Both the position numbers and the translations under genes were made by a program. The notes beneath the pieces are model-generated. The model had not been told where the DNA came from. It searched no databases and saw nothing but the letters and a program-made list of their open reading frames with translations. DNA of 64,000 nt from Acidobacteriota bacterium (GTDB lineage Bacteria > Acidobacteriota > Terriglobia > Acidiferrales > UBA7541). The DNA lies in NCBI GenBank assembly GCA_003225315.1, contig QHZD01000021.1, positions 62,001-126,000 on the forward strand. The letters are read 5' to 3'. This document shows, piece after piece, positions 36,801-44,058 of this stretch (positions within the stretch are counted from its first letter, which is position 1; every line of letters begins with the position of its first letter).

Positions 36801-38126
36801 GTTGACTTGATCGAAATCCGTACCGCCAACCGAAACGTTGAATGGAGTCGATGCTAAGCCGCTGACTGCCAAGCCCTGGGTGGCCACTTGCTCGGTATTG
36901 AAGTTGTCGCAACCAGCCGAGCCACCATCTCCCGACGCAAGAACTACAGTAATTCCTTGCGCGGCCGCTTGTTCCCACAAGCTGTTGTAAAAAGCGTTTC
37001 CCGTACTGCCCAGGTCTTTCTCGCAGTCTCCATAACTCACGCTCATGACCCCGGCCAAATTGTGCTCCACGATGTAGAGTGCCGAAAGATCAATCCCAGC
37101 CGAAGCCGGAGTCGAAGCCGACACCACAAGCTTTACCGTTGCTCCGGGCGCGGCTGCTCCCGACCACTCGACATCCAGATCCCCCTCTCCCTCTTCACCT
37201 ATGGAAGTAATACCTGGGTCTTCTCCATTCAAAACCACATTTGTGGCATCGAAGTTTGCTGAAAGCCCAAACATCGTTCGAAACTGTTGCACGTCTTTGA
37301 CACTGATATTGGTCTCGCCGACGATTGCAATGGTTTGTCCCGTGCCATCATTTCCAGTAGCGATTAGCGGCTTGGAGTTGTAAATCGTCGCGAAATCCCC
37401 CGGACCTAAACCGTAAAAATTTCGGCCATTAAATGGATTGGGAAAGGTGAACAGAGGCTCCAGCCCCGCTTTGCCGAGCGTGCGGCGAAATTGTCCAAGG
37501 ATCTTCTCATAAGACTTCCGAGGAAAATTGTGCAGCGAAACCACTCCGGCAACGACCGGGGCCAAAGCCGCGGCAATCTGGAGATCCGCAGCGTTGGCGC
37601 TGTACTCCTTGCCGTCAACCACGAAACGGTGAATTTCTGTGCGGAACGCATTGCCCACGCTCGCGACATTCCCTGAAAACTCGATCACATTTCGGCCGGC
37701 TCCAACATGGATGTCTGTGAATCCTTGAGACGACAACCATTTCGTTACAGCCTGAATATCTTCATCCGCCGGGCCGAACTGTTTTCCGAATTGCTCGGGT
37801 GTTAGCCATACGTGATAGTTGGGGGATGACTTGCTCTGCTGGTCGTCGAGAAGTTGACGAAGGGCGGACTCCTGATCAGGACTTCTTTGCAAAAGCAGCA
37901 GCATGCGCTTCAACGGCTGCGCGTCGGCAACAAGTCCCTGGTCGAATTCCGGGCGGGCGAGCGGGTGGACGTTTCCGCGCAGCACCACGAGATTCTTTTC
38001 ATCAATTGCCTGTGTGATACGAGCGGGGATGCTCGTCGTCTGCGCGGACGCGCGACCAAAAAGGAAAGCCAAGAAGGAAGCAAATAGCAACGCACCACGG
38101 CCCATGCTGGGTATTGGGAGTTTCAT
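33846..38126 (-). CDS. S53 (sedolisin/kumamolisin) peptidase with Ig-like repeats and a C-terminal membrane/lipobox module
   Basis: The protein has ~1426 residues from ATG 38126; numbering here counts five residues more, from a TTG at 38141. After a signal peptide comes a pro-kumamolisin activation domain (~40-205), then the S53 catalytic domain. The Glu/Asp pair lies in EGEGDLDVEW (~318-325), the oxyanion Asp in SGDGGSAG (~405) and the Ser in GGTSASAP (~576). Several Ig-like repeats with YAGD motifs follow (~715-1240). Near 1260-1300 are two hydrophobic segments ending in GCGGGSS, then a polyproline linker and one more Ig-like domain. It is probably an exported acid peptidase held at the cell surface. 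Regulation may involve the palindrome at 38220-38252. Confidence 0.87.
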   Translation of the reverse strand: MKLPIPSMGRGALLFASFLAFLFGRASAQTTSIPARITQAIDEKNLVVLRGNVHPLARPEFDQGLVADAQPLKRMLLLLQRSPDQESALRQLLDDQQSKSSPNYHVWLTPEQFGKQFGPADEDIQAVTKWLSSQGFTDIHVGAGRNVIEFSGNVASVGNAFRTEIHRFVVDGKEYSANAADLQIAAALAPVVAGVVSLHNFPRKSYEKILGQFRRTLGKAGLEPLFTFPNPFNGRNFYGLGPGDFATIYNSKPLIATGNDGTGQTIAIVGETNISVKDVQQFRTMFGLSANFDATNVVLNGEDPGITSIGEEGEGDLDVEWSGAAAPGATVKLVVSASTPASAGIDLSALYIVEHNLAGVMSVSYGDCEKDLGSTGNAFYNSLWEQAAAQGITVVLASGDGGSAGCDNFNTEQVATQGLAVSGLASTPFNVSVGGTDFDQVNNWAAYWNPTNDTTGTSARSYIPEIPWNENCAQIALNGCAAGAPNGSVNIVAGSGGTSSLYGKPTWQMGVAGMPNDNHRDQPDVSLFASAGFDGTGYVYCQSDQTISGVRTCDLNANNGFLDFGVVGGTSASAPAFAGIMALVNQYQAAHGGSNRQGNANYVLYALAKKAGASCTSSATEAAGCVFNDVTKGNSFLPTGLPGVGTNSVPCQGGSLNCSVSTAGNTGVLVDPSHTTTEAWTATAGYDMTSGLGTVNANNLATNWGSVSTIPTTTTLTLSPTTGITHGTGENVAVGINVKPNTGTAVPAGQVSLIATFPDGTTQGFDHFTLVSGAVSSVNTQSLPGGTYNVSAHYAGDGINAPSDSSPVSVTVGQEGSQTFIVVPSFDSQGNLVNGNATSVTYGSRYIIRMYVTDKNGVASATGPPSPTCFAENVMTCPTGTISLTANGSLVDAGTFKLNNAGYTRDIAPTLTGGTYSLVAQYAGDNSYTVSSGTDSFTITPAPSSTSIFGAFQPLVGQNFQINATTNMNVPGGKTPTGTFTFYDGSTSLPGTLTVTGYGDNPGYPSSIQGVFQTSLSTVGQHSITATYSGDANYGPSTSAPIQITAQYPVTVNVTVDSNNIRYGSPVNVTATVIANHATPALVGNLALTGYFTPINGTVNTTLTTDTSGNQVLTGTVSTTPLASELIGARYSNDPNYANASNSVFVNVIIPDFSLNIPSTPFNITAGQSGTLQISVVPATNNSSPVTLSCNGNLPIGYSCSLQPATLNLANGATSTATLTLSPPSGAALVHNSFVSKRGDFVFPFGPNPLWTLSLLSGLAALLSLRWPHKRRDLRPSLGFGLAFVISLIVGCGGGSSAVPPPPPPPPGPFATSTTVSTGSAKVAQNAPFTLTAKVTGQGSPTGAVYFYANGAGIGSSPLTANTANLNATLPFPGVYSVTAYYAGDGSNLASTSPGVGQAITGSTVMQVNAQTSTLFHSVNVTVTLQ

Positions 38127-38219
38127 GATTCGCCTGCTCAACCAACTCCGAGTAGAAATCCTGGAGCCGGGAACGCGGAGGAGAGTAAATACCAGTCGAC
38201 AGAAACGCTAGCAAGTGAC

Positions 38220-38252
38220 TACCTTAATGAGGATTAAGGTAAGAACCTTAAT
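38220..38252. promoter_or_regulatory. Palindrome plus third half-site upstream of the S53 peptidase
   Basis: TACCTTAAT (38220-38228) and ATTAAGGTA (38233-38241) form a perfect 9-bp inverted repeat with a 4-nt spacer. A third ACCTTAAT follows at 38245-38252. The cluster lies ~95 nt upstream of the peptidase start, just beyond the end of the response regulator gene. TACCTTA resembles the TACYNMT heptamer of NarL-type regulators, so the neighbouring regulator is a candidate binder (inference). Confidence 0.5.
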
Positions 38253-38321
38253 CTGCAGCCGAAAGGTCGCAACCGGGCACAAAGGCATCAAGCAGCAAGC
38301 TCGATGCGCTCCGGCAGGAAG

Positions 38322-38990
38322 CTACGACTGGTCTATAAGCCTGTGATGTATTGCATACAATGCCAGTTCGAGGCGGTCGGAGACCCCAAGCTTATCGAAA
38401 ATATTGTGTAAATGATTTTTTACGGTTTGCTCGGAGATGAAAAGTTTTTCGCCGATTTCCTTGTTGCGGAAGCCCTGCGCGACGAGCTGAACGATTTCTT
38501 TCTCGCGGTCGCTGAGCAAAGGCTTTTCGCGGCGCGGACCTGCCTCGCTGGACTTCGAAAACGCCTTCATCACTTCAGCGGTCATACGATTGTCGAGCCA
38601 GATCTCGCCGGCATGCACGCGATGAATGCTTTTCACCAGAAGATCCGTGGCGGACTGTTTCAGCACGACGCCGCGGGCGCCAAGACGCATGGCGCGAACG
38701 ACGTCGCGATCGTCTTCCGCAGCGGTCAAAACGACGACACGTGTGGGCAACGTATCGAAATTGACTTCTTCGAGGACGGCTAGGCCATCTTTGTCCGGCA
38801 TGCGCAGGTCGAGGAGAAGGATATCCGGTTTGAGCTTGGCGAGGAGCTTAATGCACTCCGCGCCGTTCTGCGCCTCGCCCACAATGGTAATGTCTTCGTC
38901 GGAATCGAGAAGTTTCCTTAGGCCGTCGCGAAAGATCGCGTGGTCATCGGCTAGTAGTACCCGTATCTGCTGTTTTGCTGTTTTCGCCAT
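38322..38990 (-). CDS. NarL/FixJ-type response regulator
   Basis: The receiver domain (~8-125) has the acidic pair D15/D16, the phospho-acceptor D61 in LLLDLRMPDKDG, and the conserved threonine in VVVLTAAEDD. The C-terminal LuxR-type helix-turn-helix (~155-220) reads LSDREKEIVQLVAQGFRNKEIGEKLFISEQTVKNHLHNIFDKL (seen as LSDREKEIVQL and ISEQTVKNHL). It is 222 residues, the normal length. It is encoded 66 nt after the sensor kinase on the same strand and should be its partner. Its target may be the adjacent peptidase gene. Confidence 0.93.
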   Translation of the reverse strand: MAKTAKQQIRVLLADDHAIFRDGLRKLLDSDEDITIVGEAQNGAECIKLLAKLKPDILLLDLRMPDKDGLAVLEEVNFDTLPTRVVVLTAAEDDRDVVRAMRLGARGVVLKQSATDLLVKSIHRVHAGEIWLDNRMTAEVMKAFSKSSEAGPRREKPLLSDREKEIVQLVAQGFRNKEIGEKLFISEQTVKNHLHNIFDKLGVSDRLELALYAIHHRLIDQS

Positions 38991-39000
38991 ATTTTCTAAG

Positions 39001-39056
39001 ACAAACCCTGAAACCCGATTAACGTCAGGGTTTGCAAGTACAAACCCTGAAACCCG
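39001..39056. repeat. Short direct repeats between kinase and regulator genes
   Basis: ACAAACCCTGAAACCCG occurs at 39001-39017 and again at 39040-39056, with an inverted CAGGGTTTG between them (39026-39034). The second copy abuts the kinase stop codon. The arrangement can fold into alternative hairpins within the operon mRNA. Confidence 0.5.
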
Positions 39057-40727
39057 TCAACCGAGCGGAACTTCTATCGTTAGACGCGCTCCATGCCCCG
39101 GGTTTGACTCCACAGTCAAAACTCCACCCACGGTACGCGCACGCTCCTTAATGGAAATGGGACCCAAGCGCAGCCGATCTAATTCGTCTCCGGTAAAGCG
39201 GCCGGCGAAGCTAAACCCCTCGCCGTTGTCATCTACTACGAGTACTAGACGGCTGTCATCCTGCGACAGTTTTACCACGACATGGGAAGCCTTGGCATGC
39301 TTTTTTATGTTGTTGAGTGCTTCTCGGTAAATCTGGAAAATCTCGCGGCAAACGCGGTCCGGAGCGCGTAATTCGGCGGAATCGATTAGCAAATCAAGGG
39401 CGACCGTGGATTCGTTGCGATAGCGCTCGGCGAAGCCACGCATCAGGTCAACCAGATCCGCGCTCTGCACGCGCAGGGGGCGGAGATCCGTGACCGTCTG
39501 GCGCAGCTCCGCACCCTCGTTCCGAACGGTTTGCTGGAGGCTGGCAAGGCCACTTACGGCCTGGTCAGGGGCGGCTGGCAGGCGGCGCCGTAGGACATCG
39601 AGCTGTATTTCGATGCTTAGGAGGGTCTGGAGAATACCATCGTGGAGGTCGCGGGCGATGCGGCTGCGCTCGGCTTCGATAGCGCGGGCCCGTAAGTGCC
39701 TCAAAAGAAAGATGTTCTCCAAGGCAGGGGAGACGTGTGCTGCGATGCTCTCGAGCCAGGCTAAGTCCTGCTTTTGGAATGGCTTGCGGCCATTTAGAAG
39801 AAAGATTCTCCCCGTTGGCTGGCCATTCTGGTCGAAAGCTACGGTCACAAAGGAGTTCACTTTCAACTCCTGCTGCGCCGGACCGGGCAGCCGAGGCAAG
39901 TTCTTGATAGCCCTTCCGTCGCGCCGGTCCCAGCCAAAACCGGAACCAGGCCCTGCTAGTGAGTTCCAGCAAATGGTGGCGTCCATATCGTCCAGGAGGA
40001 ACCCGTCAGTGCGCGACAGGGGCATGCTTTCCGGAACGAGGCGCTCGCTTTCTCCCGACTTCAGGCGCCAGAGAAAAATGCGCTCAAGATCTGTATCGCG
40101 GTAAAGCAAGAGAGCCTCTTCCGCGTTAAAAGTGGTCGCCAGTTCTTCCAGGAACATGCGCAGCGATTCTGCCAATCCCTGATCCACTTGCATCGTTGCG
40201 CTGATGCTCGAGAAAAACTCAATTTGTGAAGAGAATCGGCGGTTGCGATCGCCCAGAAAAGCGAGGCCTGCCCCGACCGCAAACGTGCCCGTGGTGATGC
40301 CAAGCCAGGAGACGACCCGCATCCAATGGATGTCGCCTTTCACAGCCGTGAGCAAAACCAGAATAAGGGAGAGCGCCCCGGCAAGCGGGAGCGTCAATTC
40401 CACGCCCCAGCGAATGCCTGCGGCGTAACACAGAAACATGTACGGAAACCAAACCGGTACAGTGGATGGGCTGATGTACATGAAGAAGCCCAGAGCCAGA
40501 AGATCGCAGGCCAAGGGCAAATGCCAGGAACGTTTGCGCAATAGGCGCTCTAGTTGTGTGACCAGGAGCGCGACAATCAGATAGGCGACCAAGAATGAGG
40601 CTGCGCGGCGCCCTCCGCGCGTCGGCGGCTGTTCGAGAACCGCGAGCAGAGCCAGTAAAACAAAAATCGGGCGCGCATAAACAATCTGCCGTTCGAAATG
40701 CTGCCGGTCGGTTTGATGTGGGCTCAT
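39057..40727 (-). CDS. Membrane sensor histidine kinase (HisKA_3, NarX/DesK-like) with GAF domain
   Basis: From ATG 40727 the protein is 556 residues. Five to six hydrophobic helices occupy ~20-160. A GAF-like region (~180-335) follows. The dimerisation/phosphoacceptor helix is AERSRIARDLHDGILQTLLSIE (H in RDLHDG, ~360). The HATPase domain has the N box REALNNIKKHAKA and the G box VDDNGEGF. It feeds phosphate to the NarL-type regulator 66 nt downstream. The stimulus is unknown. The membrane domain does not match a named sensor I recognise. Confidence 0.9.
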   Translation of the reverse strand: MSPHQTDRQHFERQIVYARPIFVLLALLAVLEQPPTRGGRRAASFLVAYLIVALLVTQLERLLRKRSWHLPLACDLLALGFFMYISPSTVPVWFPYMFLCYAAGIRWGVELTLPLAGALSLILVLLTAVKGDIHWMRVVSWLGITTGTFAVGAGLAFLGDRNRRFSSQIEFFSSISATMQVDQGLAESLRMFLEELATTFNAEEALLLYRDTDLERIFLWRLKSGESERLVPESMPLSRTDGFLLDDMDATICWNSLAGPGSGFGWDRRDGRAIKNLPRLPGPAQQELKVNSFVTVAFDQNGQPTGRIFLLNGRKPFQKQDLAWLESIAAHVSPALENIFLLRHLRARAIEAERSRIARDLHDGILQTLLSIEIQLDVLRRRLPAAPDQAVSGLASLQQTVRNEGAELRQTVTDLRPLRVQSADLVDLMRGFAERYRNESTVALDLLIDSAELRAPDRVCREIFQIYREALNNIKKHAKASHVVVKLSQDDSRLVLVVDDNGEGFSFAGRFTGDELDRLRLGPISIKERARTVGGVLTVESNPGHGARLTIEVPLG

Positions 40728-40943
40728 GCGCGGAGACAAGTATCCTGTTAAATTAGTCTAGCAATATGCGGGAAGTTCGTGGCGCAGTGGTTTCCTGGCT
40801 GCAACTGGAAAGACAAGCCTCGCGTGAGTGGATGTTTTCACGAGCCGGGCCATGTGAAATTGCTCCCCGCATGAGTTCCGATGAATGAATCCGCCACTTT
40901 TCGGCGCGCGGGAATTAGCGTAAACTAAGGAAGTTCTACGGAT

Positions 40944-41020
40944 GGTGGGAGTAGCTCAGCTGGTAGAGCGTCGGTCTGTGGCACCGAATGTCGCGGGTTC
41001 AATCCCCGTCTCCCACCCCA
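40944..41020 (+). tRNA. tRNA-His (GTG)
   Basis: The acceptor stem GTGGGAG (40945-40951) pairs with CTCCCAC (41010-41016). The extra G at 40944 faces C73, the hallmark of tRNA-His. The D arm GCTC..GAGC is present. The anticodon arm TCGGT-CTGTGGC-ACCGA carries GTG. The T arm has GGTTCAATC, and CCA is encoded at 41018-41020. The adjacent toxin gene ends four bases downstream on the other strand. Confidence 0.95.
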
Positions 41021-41023
41021 GCT

Positions 41024-41419
41024 TCAGTTCCCGCAAAAAATTAAGTCGACCTTGTATTTCTGAAGCGTGCGATCTGCGGTGAGCAGAGTCATCTGTTCAG
41101 TAATTGCCTGAGCGATGAGCAAACGATCAAACGGGTCACGATGATGCCCAGGCAGCTCGCCTGCCAGAAATGCGTGTTCGTGGGTGATATCCAGTGCGTG
41201 TACCGCCCACAGTCGCAGCGCGTTAGGAATATATTCCGAAGGCCTCTTCGGAAGGGGCAGTGAGCCGAGCGCGAACTTGATTGCAATTTCCCAAGACGCC
41301 GCGGCAGAGAAATATAACTCCGACGAAGGGTCCTTCAGTAGCTCTCGCGCACGGGAATTGAGTTTTTCTTCGGCAGACAGGCCCCAGAGAAACACGTTCG
41401 TGTCGAGCAAGAACTTCAT
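41024..41419 (-). CDS. PIN-domain toxin (VapC-like ribonuclease)
   Basis: This 131-residue PIN nuclease has the acidic set D6 (LLDTN), E44 (SWEIAIK), D94/D98 (HRDPFDRLL) and D116 (TADRTL). PIN toxins cleave tRNA or rRNA until neutralised by the cognate antitoxin. Its start overlaps the antitoxin stop by 4 nt, the usual antitoxin-first arrangement. Its stop codon lies four bases from the 3' end of tRNA-His. Whether tRNA is its target is not known. Confidence 0.88.
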   Translation of the reverse strand: MKFLLDTNVFLWGLSAEEKLNSRARELLKDPSSELYFSAAASWEIAIKFALGSLPLPKRPSEYIPNALRLWAVHALDITHEHAFLAGELPGHHRDPFDRLLIAQAITEQMTLLTADRTLQKYKVDLIFCGN

Positions 41420-41688
41420 GCTTTCTTTTTGGCTTTTCGGGGGCGCTTCTGTTTGCGGCCTTCGAATAGATCGAGGAGTTCCTCCGGCAAAGGAGCATCA
41501 AAATCATCCGGCACGGTAAACTCCCCGCGAAGAATTCCTAGTGTCCGTTGCGCTTTTTCGGTAGGCACTGGGACCAGGCGGGCCACCGGAACGCCGCGGT
41601 TTGCGATGGTGATTTCCTCGCCAGCGGCCACGCGGCGCAGCAGCCGCGAAAGCTGCGTTTTGGCTTCGTGCGTGTTTACGGCTTTCAT
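41416..41688 (-). CDS. Phd/YefM-type antitoxin
   Basis: This 90-residue protein starts MKAVNTHEAKTQLSRLLRRVAAGEEITIANRGVPVARL (seen as THEAKTQLSRLLRRV and ANRGVPVARL), the DNA-binding domain of Phd/prevent-host-death antitoxins. The C-terminal half binds the toxin and is basic at the end (RKQKRPRKAKKKA). It is encoded before and overlaps the VapC-like toxin by 4 nt. It probably represses its own promoter through the repeats at 41701-41723. Confidence 0.88.
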   Translation of the reverse strand: MKAVNTHEAKTQLSRLLRRVAAGEEITIANRGVPVARLVPVPTEKAQRTLGILRGEFTVPDDFDAPLPEELLDLFEGRKQKRPRKAKKKA

Positions 41689-41694
41689 GCCCCT

Positions 41695-41724
41695 ATACTA
41701 GACTAAGTCATCGGACTAAGTCAA
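41695..41724 (-). promoter_or_regulatory. Toxin-antitoxin promoter with two operator repeats
   Basis: Reading leftward, TTGACT (41719-41724), an 18-nt spacer and TAGTAT (41695-41700) form a promoter whose start point would fall almost at the antitoxin ATG (41688). GACTAAGTCA occurs twice (41701-41710 and 41714-41723). Each copy is close to a palindrome, and both fill the spacer, as expected for autorepression. Confidence 0.6.
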
Positions 41725-41855
41725 CTTGTACTCGCTCTGCCAACCCCGCGTCTCGCCGCCCGTCAACGTCGGCCTCTTGTGCCCGCCCCAAGCATCAGCA
41801 GAAACGCCAGCATGTGGATATTTCGCGATTCGCCACCTTCTGCCTATGATGAATC

Positions 41856-42524
41856 ATGACCAGCATCCGTTGTCGCGGTATCCTTTTCGACCTGGATGGC
41901 GTCTTAGTGGATTCGACGCCTGCGGTTGCGCGTGTGTGGGCGGGCTGGGCGCGCGAGCACGGCTTCGACGCTGACCAAGTCGTAAAAGAAGCGCATGGAC
42001 GGCCGAGCATCTCCACCATACGTGAACTCCTGCCGCACGCCGACCATGCCGCCGAAGACCGCGAAGTCGAACGCCGCGAGATTGCCGACATCGACGGAGT
42101 TATCCCTTTGCCCGGCGCGATGGAGTTACTTCAAGCGCTCCCTTTGCAGCGCTGGGCGATCGTCACCTCCTGCACTCGGCCGCTGGCAGGAGTGCGCATC
42201 GGAGCGGCGGGTCTGCCAAAACCCAGGAATCTGGTCACCTCAACCGATGTGAAGCATGGCAAGCCGGACCCTGAGCCCTATCTGAAAGGCGCACAATTCC
42301 TCGGTGTACCCGCAAGCGACTGCATTGTCATCGAGGATGCTCCCGCCGGAATTCGAGCCGGCAAGGCAGCAGGAGCGCGCGTTATCGCCCTGCGCACCAC
42401 CGCGACCGACACCGAACTTCAGGAAGCTGGCTCCGACTGGATTGTCGATGACTGTGCTGCGCTTTTTCTGGATTCCGCGTCAGCGGACCAAGACTTCTTG
42501 CTTCTCGGCCGCCGAACAAAGTAG
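41856..42524 (+). CDS. HAD-superfamily phosphatase (sugar-phosphate/glycerol-phosphate type)
   Basis: This 222-residue HAD hydrolase has motif I FDLDGVLVDS with nucleophile D12 and acid/base D14. Motif II is around IVTSCTR. Motif III/IV is K in VKHGKPDPEPYLKGA followed by CIVIEDAPAGIRAG. A small helical cap sits between motifs I and II. Closest known groups are beta-phosphoglucomutase-like and DL-glycerol-3-phosphatase-like enzymes of the cytoplasm. Exact substrate is undetermined. Confidence 0.88.
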   Translation: MTSIRCRGILFDLDGVLVDSTPAVARVWAGWAREHGFDADQVVKEAHGRPSISTIRELLPHADHAAEDREVERREIADIDGVIPLPGAMELLQALPLQRWAIVTSCTRPLAGVRIGAAGLPKPRNLVTSTDVKHGKPDPEPYLKGAQFLGVPASDCIVIEDAPAGIRAGKAAGARVIALRTTATDTELQEAGSDWIVDDCAALFLDSASADQDFLLLGRRTK

Positions 42525-42702
42525 TGCGTGCCCTGCATAACCTACCCGTTCGTACAGTGCTTCTCAAGAAATTAAGCGTGAACCTTCACTGGTTGTGGGT
42601 GTCAGTTCGCCTACAATACAGTGTCACATTGAGAAGCGTTTTTGCTGGAGTTTGCGCGTATGGCCCTCGTTTCTCGGGCCTCGCCAGGACACAATTCAAG
42701 CC
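42525..42702. other. Intergenic leader upstream of the PilT-like gene
   Basis: About 180 bases with no gene. The best start for the next gene (42703) has no strong Shine-Dalgarno. An upstream in-frame GTG at 42595 would add residues unlike the family. Confidence 0.3.
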
Positions 42703-43959
42703 ATGGAAACAGTAACCCCGACGGTGCCGCCACCGGCTGCCCCTACTCAGGCATCAGCACCCTCGTCTGCGCCTGCCGCGCAAAGGACGATTCATACAGC
42801 ACAACTCGTCGCTGCCATGTTGAAGGCCAGCCCGCACGTCAGCGACCTGATTTTCTCGCCCGGCCGCGCCCCGCAAATCGAAGTCAGCGGCCAGCTCATG
42901 GAGCTCAAATATAAGGGCCTGGAGTGTCTCAGTTCGCAAGACACTCTCTCGATTGCCAACGACATCATGGGGAAGAACGAGACGCCTATCCGCAAGCTCG
43001 AGCAGGACGGCTCTGCTGACCTTTCCTATGGCATAGCCGGTGTCGCGCGTTTTCGCGTGAATATTTTTAAGCAGCGCGGAAGCTGCGCCATTGTAATGCG
43101 CGTCGTTCCGGACAAGATCCCCGGATTCGAGGAGCTGCATCTGCCTGAGGCTCTGAAGGAAATCGTCGATCTGCGCAACGGCATCGTGCTTGTGACAGGT
43201 CCAACCGGTTCCGGCAAATCTTCCACTCTCGCTGCCATCCTCGATAGAATGAACGCGGAGAAGGCTTACCACATTCTTACCATTGAAGACCCCATCGAGT
43301 TTCTTCATCGTCACAAGAAAGCGACCATCCATCAGCGCGAATTGCATTCGGACACGCCAACCTTTGCGCTGGCTTTGCGCGCGGCCCTTCGCCAAGCGCC
43401 AAAAGTCATTCTTGTCGGTGAAATGCGCGACCGGGAAACCATTGAGATCGCTCTGGAAGCCTCGGAGACAGGCCACCTGGTCATGTCCACGCTGCATACC
43501 ATTGATGCGTCGAAGACCGTGGAACGCATCGTTGGAGTTTTTCCCATGGCCGATCAACAAGCCATTCGCACACGCCTCTCCAAAGCGTTCCGCTACATCG
43601 TCTCCCAGCGTCTGCTCCCGCGAAAGGAAGGCAAGGGACGTATCGCCGCGGTGGAAATCCTCAAGTCCACAATGCGTACGCGCGAGTACGTTGAGAAAGG
43701 CGAAGCCGAAGGCAAGTCGCTTCTCGATGCCATGCGCGATGGCAGCACCGAAGGCATGCAGCACTTCGATGGCGAGATTGACAGGCTCGTTCGCGCGGGA
43801 ATCGTCGACTTTGAAACCGGACTGACGTATTCGACCAATGCGGGAAATCTGCGCCTGGAAATGGCCGATTACCTCGAGGATCGCCCTAAACAACAATCTG
43901 CTCGCAAACCGGCGGCTCAGGATCCCAACCACACCACCGAGATCGAAATCGAACGCTAA
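42703..43959 (+). CDS. pilT: PilT/PilU-type twitching motility ATPase
   Basis: PilT-family hexameric ATPases drive retraction of type IV pili. This ~418-residue protein starts with a proline/alanine-rich tail (METVTPTVPPPAAPTQ). It has the N-terminal PAS-like domain, Walker A GPTGSGKSS near 165-173, Asp box ILTIEDPIEF, Walker B VILVGEMRD near 236 and His box ETGHLVMSTLHT near 252-263. Downstream comes LRLEMADYLEDRP. The longer C-terminal tail and low-complexity N-terminus fit a PilU-like paralog as well as PilT. No other pilus gene is in the window. Confidence 0.88.
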   Translation: METVTPTVPPPAAPTQASAPSSAPAAQRTIHTAQLVAAMLKASPHVSDLIFSPGRAPQIEVSGQLMELKYKGLECLSSQDTLSIANDIMGKNETPIRKLEQDGSADLSYGIAGVARFRVNIFKQRGSCAIVMRVVPDKIPGFEELHLPEALKEIVDLRNGIVLVTGPTGSGKSSTLAAILDRMNAEKAYHILTIEDPIEFLHRHKKATIHQRELHSDTPTFALALRAALRQAPKVILVGEMRDRETIEIALEASETGHLVMSTLHTIDASKTVERIVGVFPMADQQAIRTRLSKAFRYIVSQRLLPRKEGKGRIAAVEILKSTMRTREYVEKGEAEGKSLLDAMRDGSTEGMQHFDGEIDRLVRAGIVDFETGLTYSTNAGNLRLEMADYLEDRPKQQSARKPAAQDPNHTTEIEIER

Positions 43960-44058
43960 ATCAGCCGTCCCATTCTCTTCGAGCTGACTCCCTAACTTGG
44001 TCGCTTTCTACTTTTTCGGCCGCGTGCCACAATTCAATGCTGAAATCTTGCATACTCG

